Shown in pieces: positions 17,049 to 22,957 of a stretch of 23,770 nt of DNA. The stretch spans positions 1 through 23,770 of the forward strand of contig JAEWDF010000126.1 of assembly GCA_023390245.1 (NCBI GenBank), read 5' to 3'. Position 1 is the stretch's first letter, and every line of letters starts with the position of its first letter. The notes under the pieces are model-generated. The model worked only from the letters and a program-made list of their open reading frames with translations. It made no database searches and was not told where the DNA came from. This DNA is from Pseudomonadota bacterium (GTDB lineage Bacteria > Pseudomonadota > Alphaproteobacteria > Caulobacterales > Caulobacteraceae). A program made the position numbers and the translations under genes.

Positions 17049-17943
17049 CCCGCTGGCGGGCGTCGGCGGCGAAGGCCGCCGGCGCCTCCAGCGCCAGGGC
17101 CGCCCAGTCCAGGTCGGGCGCGGGCGCGTGGGCGGCGGCCAGCATCGCCCGCAGCTCGGCGGCCGAGGCGACGCTGGCGATGACCTTCTCGACGCCCTCA
17201 AGCGAGAAGGCGAAGGCCAGGGCCGCCTGCATCGGATCGCAGCGCTGCTCGGCCAGGCGTCGGCGCGTGCGCGACAGGCCCAGCGCGTGGCCGGCCAGAT
17301 GCGGCGGCAGGTCCTCGCCGCCCGCGAACAGCAGGCCGCCGGCGAAGATCGACGACAGATGCACCCCGGCGCCCAGGCCCGCCAGCGCCTCCAGCGTCCC
17401 ATCGCGGGCCGCGCGCTGGTCCAGCAGGTTGCAGTCCAGCTGCACCACGTCGGGCTGGAGCCGGCGCGCCAGCAGGGCCGGCCCATCCTCCAGCGTGACG
17501 CAGAAGCCGATGCGGCGGAACAGGCCCCGGTCCTTCAGGGCCAGCAGCCGGTCCCACAGAGCGCGGCCCTCGGCGCCGGCCAGTTCGGCGGCGTTCGACA
17601 CCAGCAGCGCCTCTCCGCGCGGCAGGCCCATCCGCTCCAGGGAGCGCCGCGCGCGCGCCTCCACGCGATCGAGGCCCTCGGCCAAGGGAACGGTCCGCAC
17701 CGTGACCTGGAAGGGGGAGGGGAAGGGCCAAGCCTGGCCCAGAAGCCGTTCGCCGTCGCCGTCCGGACGGGTGGCGACGGTGCGCACCCCGGCGTCGGCG
17801 CCGGTCTGCAGCAGAAAGCGGATCGCCTCCTCCCGCGCGCCGGACGGGGCGGCCATGAAGGAATTCGGCGCGCGCTCGGGCTCCGTCACCACGGCGAGCG
17901 CCAGGCGGTCAAGGGGCGAGGGACGGGCGGCGAACGATGTCAC
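17032..17943 (-). CDS. Aldo/keto reductase-fold protein lacking the catalytic tetrad (probable pseudo-enzyme)
   Basis: A 303-residue TIM-barrel protein of the aldo/keto reductase superfamily. Recognisable elements include RSLERMG, RALWDRLLALKDRGLFRRIG, PDVVQLDCNLLDQR and GAGVHLSSIFAGGLLF, with QAALAFAFSLEGVEKVIASV near the end. The four catalytic positions do not hold the usual residues. Where the family has DTAxxYGxSE, this protein reads VATRPDGDGE (Val56 for Asp, Asp61 for Tyr). The strand Lys is Arg83 in VTVRTVP, and the His of LLVHN is Ser116 in LLVSN. Oxidoreductase activity is therefore doubtful. The start is GTG at 17943 with a poor ribosome binding site; an ATG at residue 30 would cut into the fold. 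Its 3' end overlaps btuB convergently by 17 bases. Confidence 0.82.
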   Translation of the reverse strand: MTSFAARPSPLDRLALAVVTEPERAPNSFMAAPSGAREEAIRFLLQTGADAGVRTVATRPDGDGERLLGQAWPFPSPFQVTVRTVPLAEGLDRVEARARRSLERMGLPRGEALLVSNAAELAGAEGRALWDRLLALKDRGLFRRIGFCVTLEDGPALLARRLQPDVVQLDCNLLDQRAARDGTLEALAGLGAGVHLSSIFAGGLLFAGGEDLPPHLAGHALGLSRTRRRLAEQRCDPMQAALAFAFSLEGVEKVIASVASAAELRAMLAAAHAPAPDLDWAALALEAPAAFAADARQRVSSAA

Positions 17944-18040
17944 GCCGGAAACATGACGCCGAATGCTTAAGGGACGCTGAGCGAGTCCTTGCGCGAGTCT
18001 TACTTATCCACCGCCGATCCACGACTGGCGGCCGGTTTCG

Positions 18041-18673
18041 TCAGTCGGCGTCAGGCTGGCGATCGGGATGGGCGGCGGCGAAGGCCGGATGGGCCAGGGC
18101 GCGCGCCTCGATGGCGCGCAGGGTAGGCCAAGCCGCCAGGTCCAGGTTGAAGCGGCGCGCCGAATAGATCTGCGGGATCAGATAACAGTCGGCCAAGCCC
18201 GGAGCGTCGCCGAAGCACCAGCCACGGCCATGCCGCGCCACCAGCGCTTCAAGGGCGTCGAAACCGGGCGCGATCCAGCGCGCGGCCCAGGCGTCCACGG
18301 CGGCCTGGTCGGCGCCGAAGTCGCCGCGCAGCGCCTTCAGCACCCGCAGATTGTTCAGGGGGTGGATGTCGCAGCCGACCAGGGCGGCCATGCCGCGCGC
18401 CACGGCCCGGTCGTCGGCCCCTTCCGGCAACAGCGGCGGCGCGGGATGGGTCTCCTCCAGCCACTCCAGGATCGCCGGGCTCTGGATCAGGACCCGGTCG
18501 CCGACCTGGAGCGCCGGCACCATGCCCTGGGGGTTCAGCGCCAGATAGTCGGCGGCCTTCTGGGCGTCCTGGCGCAGGTCGTGCGGCGCCTGTTCATAGG
18601 CCAGGCCCTTCAGATTCAGGGCGATGCGGACCCGGTAGCTGGCGCTCGACCGCCAATAGCCATGCAGGATCAT
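18041..18673 (-). CDS. maiA: Maleylacetoacetate (or maleylpyruvate) isomerase, zeta-class glutathione transferase
   Basis: A 210-residue enzyme that isomerises maleylacetoacetate to fumarylacetoacetate (tyrosine degradation) or maleylpyruvate to fumarylpyruvate (gentisate route), using glutathione. The N-terminal thioredoxin-like domain carries the zeta signature SSASYRVRIALNLKGL. The two active-site Ser are kept, but the usual Cys of SSCS is Ala. LNPQGMVPAL is the cis-Pro loop and QSPAILEWLEE the gamma-glutamyl contact. DIHPLNNLRVL is diagnostic of this family. The open frame extends further upstream inside the next gene, but the ATG at 18673 is the natural start. It shares one base with the stop of the upstream hydrolase (TGATG), so the two are coupled. 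The 97-base gap beyond its stop has no clear terminator. Confidence 0.92.
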   Translation of the reverse strand: MILHGYWRSSASYRVRIALNLKGLAYEQAPHDLRQDAQKAADYLALNPQGMVPALQVGDRVLIQSPAILEWLEETHPAPPLLPEGADDRAVARGMAALVGCDIHPLNNLRVLKALRGDFGADQAAVDAWAARWIAPGFDALEALVARHGRGWCFGDAPGLADCYLIPQIYSARRFNLDLAAWPTLRAIEARALAHPAFAAAHPDRQPDAD

Positions 18674-19326
18674 CAGGCCGCCTTGAAGGACAGCGGCGCC
18701 AGGCCGTCGATGCGCACCTCGACCCGGTCGCCGCGCACGATCGGACCGACGCCCGACGGGGTGCCGGTGAAGATCAGGTCGCCGGGCTCCAGCCGCCACA
18801 GCCGCCCGGCCGCCTGCACGATGGCGGCGGGGTCCAGGATCATATCGTCCAGCCGCGCGGACTGCCGAACCTGGCCGTTGACGGTGAGGACGATGGCGCC
18901 GGCCGGATCGGGCAGGGCGCCCAGGGTCACCGCGCCGCAGGGCGCCGACTGGTCGAAACCCTTGGCCGCGTCCCACGGCCGGCCGGCCTTCTTGGCCGCC
19001 GCCTGCAGGTCGCGCCGCGTCAGGTCGCAGCCAGCGGCCCAGCCGACGATGCGTCCCTCCTCGCCCATGCAGGCCACGAGCTCGGCCTCATGGTGCAGGT
19101 CGGCGGTCTCGGTCGGATAGGCCGGGTCGGCGCCGTCCGCGACCAGGGCGTCGGCTGGCTTGGAGAAGAAGAAGGGCGCGGCCTTGGCCGGATCGGCCCC
19201 CATCTCCCGCGCGTGCGCGGCATAGTTCTGGCCCACGCACAGGATGCGGCGGACGGGAAATCGGCGCGCGTCGCCGACGATCGGCAGGGACGGGGTCGGG
19301 CGGGGCGGGAACAGCCAATCGGTCAT
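18673..19326 (-). CDS. Fumarylacetoacetate hydrolase-family protein (fumarylpyruvate hydrolase-like)
   Basis: A 217-residue FAH-fold enzyme that cleaves a C-C bond in a beta-diketo acid. Seen are ILCVGQNYAAHAREMG; the metal-binding pair in LHHEAELV (Glu, Glu) with Asp in AAGCDLTRRD; the KGFDQSAPCG substrate loop; and the C-terminal GDLIFTGTPSGVGP. The tyrosine-pathway FahA is about twice this length. This short form matches fumarylpyruvate hydrolases (NagK type) and other small FAH proteins. Together with the coupled zeta-GST gene it forms an isomerase-hydrolase pair, as in gentisate degradation. No ring-cleaving dioxygenase is present in the window, so the exact pathway stays open. It is divergent from the stress-promoter-driven DUF883 operon. 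Confidence 0.9.
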   Translation of the reverse strand: MTDWLFPPRPTPSLPIVGDARRFPVRRILCVGQNYAAHAREMGADPAKAAPFFFSKPADALVADGADPAYPTETADLHHEAELVACMGEEGRIVGWAAGCDLTRRDLQAAAKKAGRPWDAAKGFDQSAPCGAVTLGALPDPAGAIVLTVNGQVRQSARLDDMILDPAAIVQAAGRLWRLEPGDLIFTGTPSGVGPIVRGDRVEVRIDGLAPLSFKAA

Positions 19327-19385
19327 GGCCCCAGCCTAGGGCGCCGGCGGCCGGCTGGCGAGGCCGCGCCGGATGCTGCGGTGCG

Positions 19386-19410
19386 GGAACCTTGACCGAG
19401 CGGTGGCGTT
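19386..19410 (+). promoter_or_regulatory. EcfG (general stress sigma) promoter for the DUF883 operon
   Basis: GGAAC at 19386-19390 and CGTT at 19407-19410, separated by exactly 16 bases: a perfect match to the alphaproteobacterial EcfG/SigT consensus GGAAC-N16/17-CGTT. It lies 53 bases before the ATG at 19464, in the divergent gap from the FAH-family gene. It is one of four such matches in 3.5 kb. Confidence 0.85.
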
Positions 19411-19463
19411 GGCTATCGGGGTTGCTTATCCTAAGGCAAAGCTTTCAATCCGGAGCGCGCACC

Positions 19464-19808
19464 ATGGCCACCAGCAAGGCCCGAGAAGACATCAAGAACG
19501 ACCTGAAGACCCTCAAGGAGGACCTGAAGGCCGGCGCGCGGGAGGAAACCCAGCGCCTGCGCGAAAAGGCCTCCGCCGCGGAGAGCCGCGTGCGCGAGAA
19601 GGGCGACGAGCTGCGCGAACAGGCCCGCGGCTATTACGAGGAAGCCCGCGTGCGCGGTCGCGAATATTACGATGACGCGGCCGAGCGCCTGGACGAGGCC
19701 CAGCGCTACATCGTTGAGCGGGTGCAGGAGCGGCCGTTGCAGTCCACCGCCGTCGCCCTGGGCGTCGGGGTGGTGATCGGCCTCCTGCTCGGCGGCCGTC
19801 GCCGCTGA
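19464..19808 (+). CDS. DUF883 / ElaB-YqjD family membrane-anchored protein
   Basis: A 114-residue protein. Residues 1 to about 85 are a highly charged, Ala-rich amphipathic helix (KAREDIKNDLKTLKEDLKAG, then repeated E/R/K heptads), probably a coiled coil. The C-terminus is a single membrane anchor, TAVALGVGVVIGLLLGGRRR, with the GVxxGxLLGxRR ending typical of the family. E. coli YqjD and ElaB are stationary-phase, RpoS-controlled tail-anchored proteins, and YqjD has been reported to bind ribosomes. The start at 19464 is preceded by CGGAG. Longer in-frame starts run into the promoter. The gene is driven by the perfect EcfG promoter upstream and shares one base (TGATG) with the next gene, so they are translationally coupled. 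Stress induction is inferred. Confidence 0.93.
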   Translation: MATSKAREDIKNDLKTLKEDLKAGAREETQRLREKASAAESRVREKGDELREQARGYYEEARVRGREYYDDAAERLDEAQRYIVERVQERPLQSTAVALGVGVVIGLLLGGRRR

Positions 19809-20212
19809 TGTTCAAGGGAATCGTCAGGAAGCTCGTGGCGACCAGCGTGGTCGCCGCGAGCGCCTTTCTCGCCGTGGTCTTCCTGGGCCTGGCGATCTTC
19901 TATGCGCTCAGCCTAGCGATGACGCCGCTGGGCGCCGCCGCCGTGACCTTCGGCCTGTTCGCCGTCGTCGCCCTCGTCACCGCCTTGGTCTTCCTCAAGG
20001 GCGGCCACAACGAGGAGGATGAGGACGAAGAGCCGGAAGGCCTGCCCGGCAAGATCCTGCACATCGTGCGCGAACGCCCGATCATCGGGGCCGTCGGCGG
20101 ACTGGGCGCCCTGTTCCTGCTGCTGCGCAATCCGGCCCTGGCGGCGATCGTCGCCTCCATGGTCGCCGATCGGAAGATGGACCACGCCGGTTATCGCCGG
20201 CGCCGCCGCTGA
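19808..20212 (+). CDS. YqjE/holin-X-like (PF07332-type) inner-membrane protein
   Basis: A 134-residue membrane protein. Two long hydrophobic helices (about residues 10-35 and 40-63) are followed by a very acidic linker, HNEEDEDEEPEG. A third hydrophobic segment, GAVGGLGALFLLL, precedes a basic RRRRR tail. This layout resembles the 'phage holin family' or YqjE group that follows DUF883 genes in many proteobacteria. The holin name comes from hydrophobic topology, and no lysis genes are near. It is the second gene of the EcfG-promoter operon, with its ATG overlapping the DUF883 stop (TGATG at 19806-19810). A supporting role for the DUF883 protein at the membrane is the likeliest reading. Confidence 0.82.
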   Translation: MFKGIVRKLVATSVVAASAFLAVVFLGLAIFYALSLAMTPLGAAAVTFGLFAVVALVTALVFLKGGHNEEDEDEEPEGLPGKILHIVRERPIIGAVGGLGALFLLLRNPALAAIVASMVADRKMDHAGYRRRRR

Positions 20213-20236
20213 GGTCGCTTTCCGCGTCCTTGCGGC

Positions 20237-20261
20237 GGAACGCCGCTGGGGCCGGAACGTT
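20237..20261 (+). promoter_or_regulatory. EcfG (general stress sigma) promoter for the DUF1328 gene
   Basis: GGAAC at 20237-20241 and CGTT at 20258-20261 with a 16-base spacer, a perfect EcfG consensus. It sits in the 115-base gap after the YqjE-like gene and 66 bases before the DUF1328 ATG, so this small gene has its own stress promoter in addition to any read-through from the DUF883 operon. Confidence 0.85.
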
Positions 20262-20327
20262 GTTCAGACGACGGGCCAAAGGCCTTCCAGCCTCCGTCTA
20301 GGAAAACAACGCAGGAGGACCAAGGCC

Positions 20328-20504
20328 ATGTTTCGTTGGGCCATTATTTTCCTGGTCGTGGCGTTGGTCGCGGCCGTTCTCGGCTTCGGCGGCATCGCGA
20401 ACTTCTCGTTCGAGATCGCCAAATTCATCGCCGTGGTCGCCATCATCCTGTTCGTCATCGCCCTGGTGGCTGGCGGACTTCGAGGGCGCGGCACGCGCAT
20501 ATAG
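20328..20504 (+). CDS. DUF1328 small membrane protein (UPF0391/YtjA family)
   Basis: A 58-residue peptide made almost entirely of two transmembrane helices (MFRWAIIFLVVALVAAVLGF and, after an FSFEIAK turn, a second run FIAVVAIILFVIALVAGG) with a short basic tail RGRGTRI. The family signature is the FRWAxxFLxxAlxAaxlGFgGia start. Its function is unknown. In several bacteria such peptides are stress-induced and sit in the inner membrane. The ATG at 20328 is preceded by a strong AGGAGG (20313-20318). It has a perfect EcfG promoter upstream and a strong intrinsic terminator 27 bases after its stop, so it forms a complete monocistronic unit. Confidence 0.93.
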   Translation: MFRWAIIFLVVALVAAVLGFGGIANFSFEIAKFIAVVAIILFVIALVAGGLRGRGTRI

Positions 20505-20530
20505 GCGCGTCGACCCCATACAACCAAAGG

Positions 20531-20563
20531 AAAGGGCCGGAACCTCGGGTTCCGGCCCTTTTT
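20531..20563 (+). terminator. Strong intrinsic terminator after the DUF1328 gene
   Basis: AAAGGGCCGGAACC (20531-20544) pairs perfectly with GGTTCCGGCCCTTT (20548-20561) around a TCG loop and runs into five T (20559-20563). It ends the plus-strand unit. In the other direction the stem is followed by TTTCCTTTGG, so it may also stop the convergent metallophosphoesterase transcript. Confidence 0.92.
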
Positions 20564-20595
20564 CCATGCGTTGCGACGTCTTCGTAAAGGCGGGA

Positions 20596-21459
20596 TCAGG
20601 CCTCGGGCGGGACCACCGCCGCCTCGCGCTCGCCCGGCCGGTTCGGGTCCGGCGCGGTGGCGGCCTTGCGCGTGTCCTGGCGGCGCGGCAGACGCCACAC
20701 CTGGTGCGAGCTGAATTGCGCGCCGTCCCAGGCCAGGGCGGTGACGGTGATGGTCCGGGCGTCCCAGTCGATCTGGTTGAAGCCGGGCGGGGAGCCGCGC
20801 TCCCGATGCGACAGGGTCCCGCATCCGACCCCATAGGAGCAGTGGTCGGCCAACGGCACGGCCATGGCGAAGGGCACATGGACATGTCCGGTCATGATCA
20901 GGTCCACCCCGGCCTCGGCGAAGATCAGGGCCGCCTCGTCGCCGCGTTTGACGTCGCCGGTCATCGGTGTGCCGATCATCTCGATCAGCGGGTGGTGGCA
21001 GGCCAGGATGCGCAGCGCCCCGATCGGCGCCTGGCGCAACGCCTCGGCCGCGCGCCGCGTCTGGTCCAGGTCGATCACGCCCTTGGACCAGTTGGGCCGG
21101 GCCTGCCAGCCTCGCGCGGTGACGACGCCGCGCACCATCACCGCGTCGCTGCGGTACTGGCCGTCGTGGGCGGGAAAACCGGTCGCCGTCTCGAACGCCC
21201 GCCACGGATGCAGCACCCGCGCCACCGCGTCCCAGTAGGGCACGTCGTGATTGCCGACGATGACGAAGCGCGGCTCGGGCATGGCGCGCATCCATTCGCC
21301 GGCCGCCGCGAACTCCCTCGGCTGGCCCTTCTGGGTGATGTCGCCGGTGATCAGCACCAGGTCGTTCGGCGTGGCGTGGGCGTAGTCCAAGGCGGCGGCG
21401 ACCGCGCGCCTGTGCTCGCAGCCGAAATGGACGTCGGAGAATTGCAGGATGCGTCCCAT
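20596..21459 (-). CDS. Metallophosphoesterase (class III/CpdA-like)
   Basis: A 287-residue calcineurin-like phosphoesterase. All metal-site motifs are present in order: FSDVHFG (DxH), LITGDITQKG (GD), FVIVGNHDVP (GNHD), LACHHPL, and MTGHVHVP (GHxH). The layout is that of the CpdA-type cyclic nucleotide phosphodiesterase group, though the substrate cannot be told from sequence and lipid or nucleotide phosphoesters are equally possible. The ATG at 21459 starts directly on the first core strand. The open frame upstream belongs to the neighbouring kinase in another frame. Its start overlaps the kinase stop by one base (TGATG), so the two are co-translated from one mRNA. That mRNA is probably driven by the EcfG-type promoter ahead of the kinase, and the unit ends at the terminator near 20531-20563. 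Confidence 0.93.
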   Translation of the reverse strand: MGRILQFSDVHFGCEHRRAVAAALDYAHATPNDLVLITGDITQKGQPREFAAAGEWMRAMPEPRFVIVGNHDVPYWDAVARVLHPWRAFETATGFPAHDGQYRSDAVMVRGVVTARGWQARPNWSKGVIDLDQTRRAAEALRQAPIGALRILACHHPLIEMIGTPMTGDVKRGDEAALIFAEAGVDLIMTGHVHVPFAMAVPLADHCSYGVGCGTLSHRERGSPPGFNQIDWDARTITVTALAWDGAQFSSHQVWRLPRRQDTRKAATAPDPNRPGEREAAVVPPEA

Positions 21460-22391
21460 CACACGCTGTCCTCGGCCGCCGGCGGGCGCGGGGCCAGGGC
21501 GCGGAAGGCCTTGGGCGTGAAACGCACCGTGGCTTCTGACTTCAACCGGATCGTCTCGCCGTCGAGCACCGCCGGAATGCGCGAACGCGCCCAGGCGTCG
21601 ATGCGTCGGGCGGACTGGGTCGAGACGGAGGGATCGTGGCGCCAGTCGCTGAACAGGGCCGTCGCCGCCAGGCGGAAGGCCTGCATCGCGTCCATGGGGT
21701 CCAGCGCCGCCGCCTCCAGTCCCACCGGATCGTCCAGGGCGCGCGAGATCATCGGGCTGATCAGCACCAGGGCCTCGGTCCGCCGCTTCTGGCCGCCGTC
21801 CAGGCTGAAGCGCAGCCGGCCGCTGAAGGCGCGCTTCAACGCCAGCCGGGCATGGCCCCAGGCCTGGCGCAGCTTTCCGGTGCGGATCGCCTCCCGTGCC
21901 GGGGCCCACAGCGCCGGGGCGCCCAGGATGGCCGCGCAGTAGAAATATTCGCCGCCGACCTCGCCGCCGGAGACGAACTGCGGCTCGCCCTCCTCAAGCG
22001 CCGTCCTCAGCGCTTCCTTCCAGTCGCCCGTGCCATACAGCGCCCGGGGCAGCATGTTCATGGTGCCGCCCGGCAGGGGCGCGATCATCGGCCCGTCCGG
22101 CCTGGCGCGCGAGGCGACCGAGCGGGCGGTGCCGTCGCCGGCCAGGACCAGCAGGGCGTCCGGGCGACTGTCGAAGGCGCGGCCGATCCGCTCCTCGAAA
22201 TCCTCCCCCTCCAGCACCACGACCTCGGCCTCCAGGTCGTATTCGGCCAGGATCGCCTCCGCCTCGGCCGGGGCGCGCGGCCCCACGCCGCCGGACAGCG
22301 GATTGACCAGCATGATCACCCGGCTAAGCGGGGCGTGCGGCGTCAGGCTGCGGGGAGAGTCCGCCGCTTCGGGCGTCAGGGCGTCGCTCAT
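21459..22391 (-). CDS. Diacylglycerol/lipid kinase family protein (YegS-like)
   Basis: A 310-residue DAGK-catalytic-domain protein. NPLSGG near residue 30 is the nucleotide-binding turn. LVLAGDGTARSV is the GGDGT loop, with the first Gly replaced by Ala. APLPGGTMNMLPRALYG matches the PLGTxNxxAR motif. Such kinases phosphorylate diacylglycerol, sphingoid bases or polyprenols on the inner-membrane face. I prefer the ATG at 22391 to a TTG at 22442: the upstream promoter's -10 box (CGTT, 22400-22403) ends only 8 bases before 22391, and neither start has a Shine-Dalgarno sequence. This implies a leaderless mRNA. The next in-frame ATG would remove about 27 residues, starting just before the NPLSGG turn. 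The gene is coupled to the downstream phosphoesterase (TGATG). Confidence 0.88.
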   Translation of the reverse strand: MSDALTPEAADSPRSLTPHAPLSRVIMLVNPLSGGVGPRAPAEAEAILAEYDLEAEVVVLEGEDFEERIGRAFDSRPDALLVLAGDGTARSVASRARPDGPMIAPLPGGTMNMLPRALYGTGDWKEALRTALEEGEPQFVSGGEVGGEYFYCAAILGAPALWAPAREAIRTGKLRQAWGHARLALKRAFSGRLRFSLDGGQKRRTEALVLISPMISRALDDPVGLEAAALDPMDAMQAFRLAATALFSDWRHDPSVSTQSARRIDAWARSRIPAVLDGETIRLKSEATVRFTPKAFRALAPRPPAAEDSV

Positions 22392-22399
22392 GCCGGGCG

Positions 22400-22424
22400 A
22401 ACGCGCCGCAGGCTTGGCCGTTCC
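22400..22424 (-). promoter_or_regulatory. EcfG (general stress sigma) promoter for the lipid kinase-phosphoesterase operon
   Basis: On the minus strand, GGAAC (22424-22420) and CGTT (22403-22400) are separated by 16 bases, a perfect EcfG consensus. The -10 box ends 8 bases before the ATG at 22391, so transcription would begin at or next to the start codon, giving a leaderless message. It lies inside the 65-base gap after the small hypothetical gene, which makes it an independent promoter. Confidence 0.78.
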
Positions 22425-22456
22425 CTGGGCCGACGCCCTCAAGGCCTTTGTACGCC

Positions 22457-22810
22457 TTAGTGGCCGATCGGCTGCTGTTCGGCCGGGCCGGCGCCGGCCT
22501 CCTGGACATCGCCGACCTTCTCGACCGCCGCGCCCGCCTTGTCGACGGCCTGCTCGGCCGCTTCGGGCGCCCGTCCGACCAGCCGCTTGCCCGCGGTCCA
22601 GCCGCTGTCGATCCAGCGGTCCATGGTCGCGCCCGCCTCGGCGACGGACCGATCCTTGATCGAAAGCCCCACGGTCAGGGCGCCGATCAGCGCCAGCACG
22701 GCGACGATGAAGCCCATCAGCGGACCGGCCGACAGACGTCGGCGACGGGTCCTAGCCCACACCGGCCCGTCCGAGCCGTCGGCCATGGCCGTCTCTTGCG
22801 GAAAACGCAT
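22457..22810 (-). CDS. Hypothetical single-pass membrane protein
   Basis: I do not recognise a family. The 117-residue product has a basic N-terminal segment (ARTRRRR), one transmembrane helix (GFIVAVLALIGALTVGLSI, about residues 33-51) and a periplasmic or cytosolic Ala-rich helical tail (AGATMDRWIDSGWTAGKRLV, then a run of A/E/V/K heptads) ending in Gly/Pro/Gln. By the positive-inside rule the tail would be outside the cytoplasm. The ATG at 22810 is taken as start, with GGGAGGGG and GGAG upstream. GTG at 22828 and ATG at 22786 are alternatives. It is divergent from the glycine-zipper lipoprotein gene and upstream of, but probably separately transcribed from, the lipid kinase. Codon composition matches its neighbours, so it is probably a real gene. 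Confidence 0.7.
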   Translation of the reverse strand: MRFPQETAMADGSDGPVWARTRRRRLSAGPLMGFIVAVLALIGALTVGLSIKDRSVAEAGATMDRWIDSGWTAGKRLVGRAPEAAEQAVDKAGAAVEKVGDVQEAGAGPAEQQPIGH

Positions 22811-22890
22811 CACTCCAACCCCTCCCACGCCCGACGGCCCCCGCCGCCTCTAGCAAAGACTAATACAGCCTTAACCTTGCGCATAGACCG

Positions 22891-22915
22891 GGAACCGGGG
22901 CCATAATCCAGCGTT
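22891..22915 (+). promoter_or_regulatory. EcfG (general stress sigma) promoter for the glycine-zipper lipoprotein gene
   Basis: GGAAC at 22891-22895 and CGTT at 22912-22915 with a 16-base spacer, a perfect EcfG consensus, 42 bases before the ATG at 22958. It is the fourth such site in the 19.3-23.0 kb segment. Confidence 0.85.
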
Positions 22916-22957
22916 CTCGCCTTCGGGGCGAACCATAGCCAGTCAGAGGATGACATC

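Noticed and set aside
14868..17486. 872-codon open frame on the minus strand opposite btuB and the riboswitch
   Set aside because: It runs antisense to a clear TonB-dependent receptor and a conserved riboswitch, shows no domain, and has the low-complexity Gly/Ala/Arg composition expected of antisense frames in high-GC DNA.
18674..18976. Upstream extension of the zeta-GST frame
   Set aside because: It lies inside the FAH-family gene in another frame, and the family N-terminus starts exactly at the ATG at 18673.
1094..20212. Synteny with the E. coli yqj genes, since both YqjH/YqjI-like and YqjD/YqjE-like pairs occur here
   Set aside because: The pairs are about 17 kb apart, with housekeeping genes between, and are widely distributed. 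Nothing links them functionally beyond the shared naming.
19808..20212. Prophage or lysis cassette suggested by the holin-like name
   Set aside because: No endolysin, structural or integrase gene is near. The gene is coupled to DUF883 and stress-promoter driven, so the holin label reflects only its hydrophobic topology.
20255..20280. A second GGAAC at 20254-20258 inside the DUF1328 upstream gap
   Set aside because: No CGTT follows at 16 or 17 bases. Its GGAAC simply overlaps the -10 box of the genuine EcfG match.
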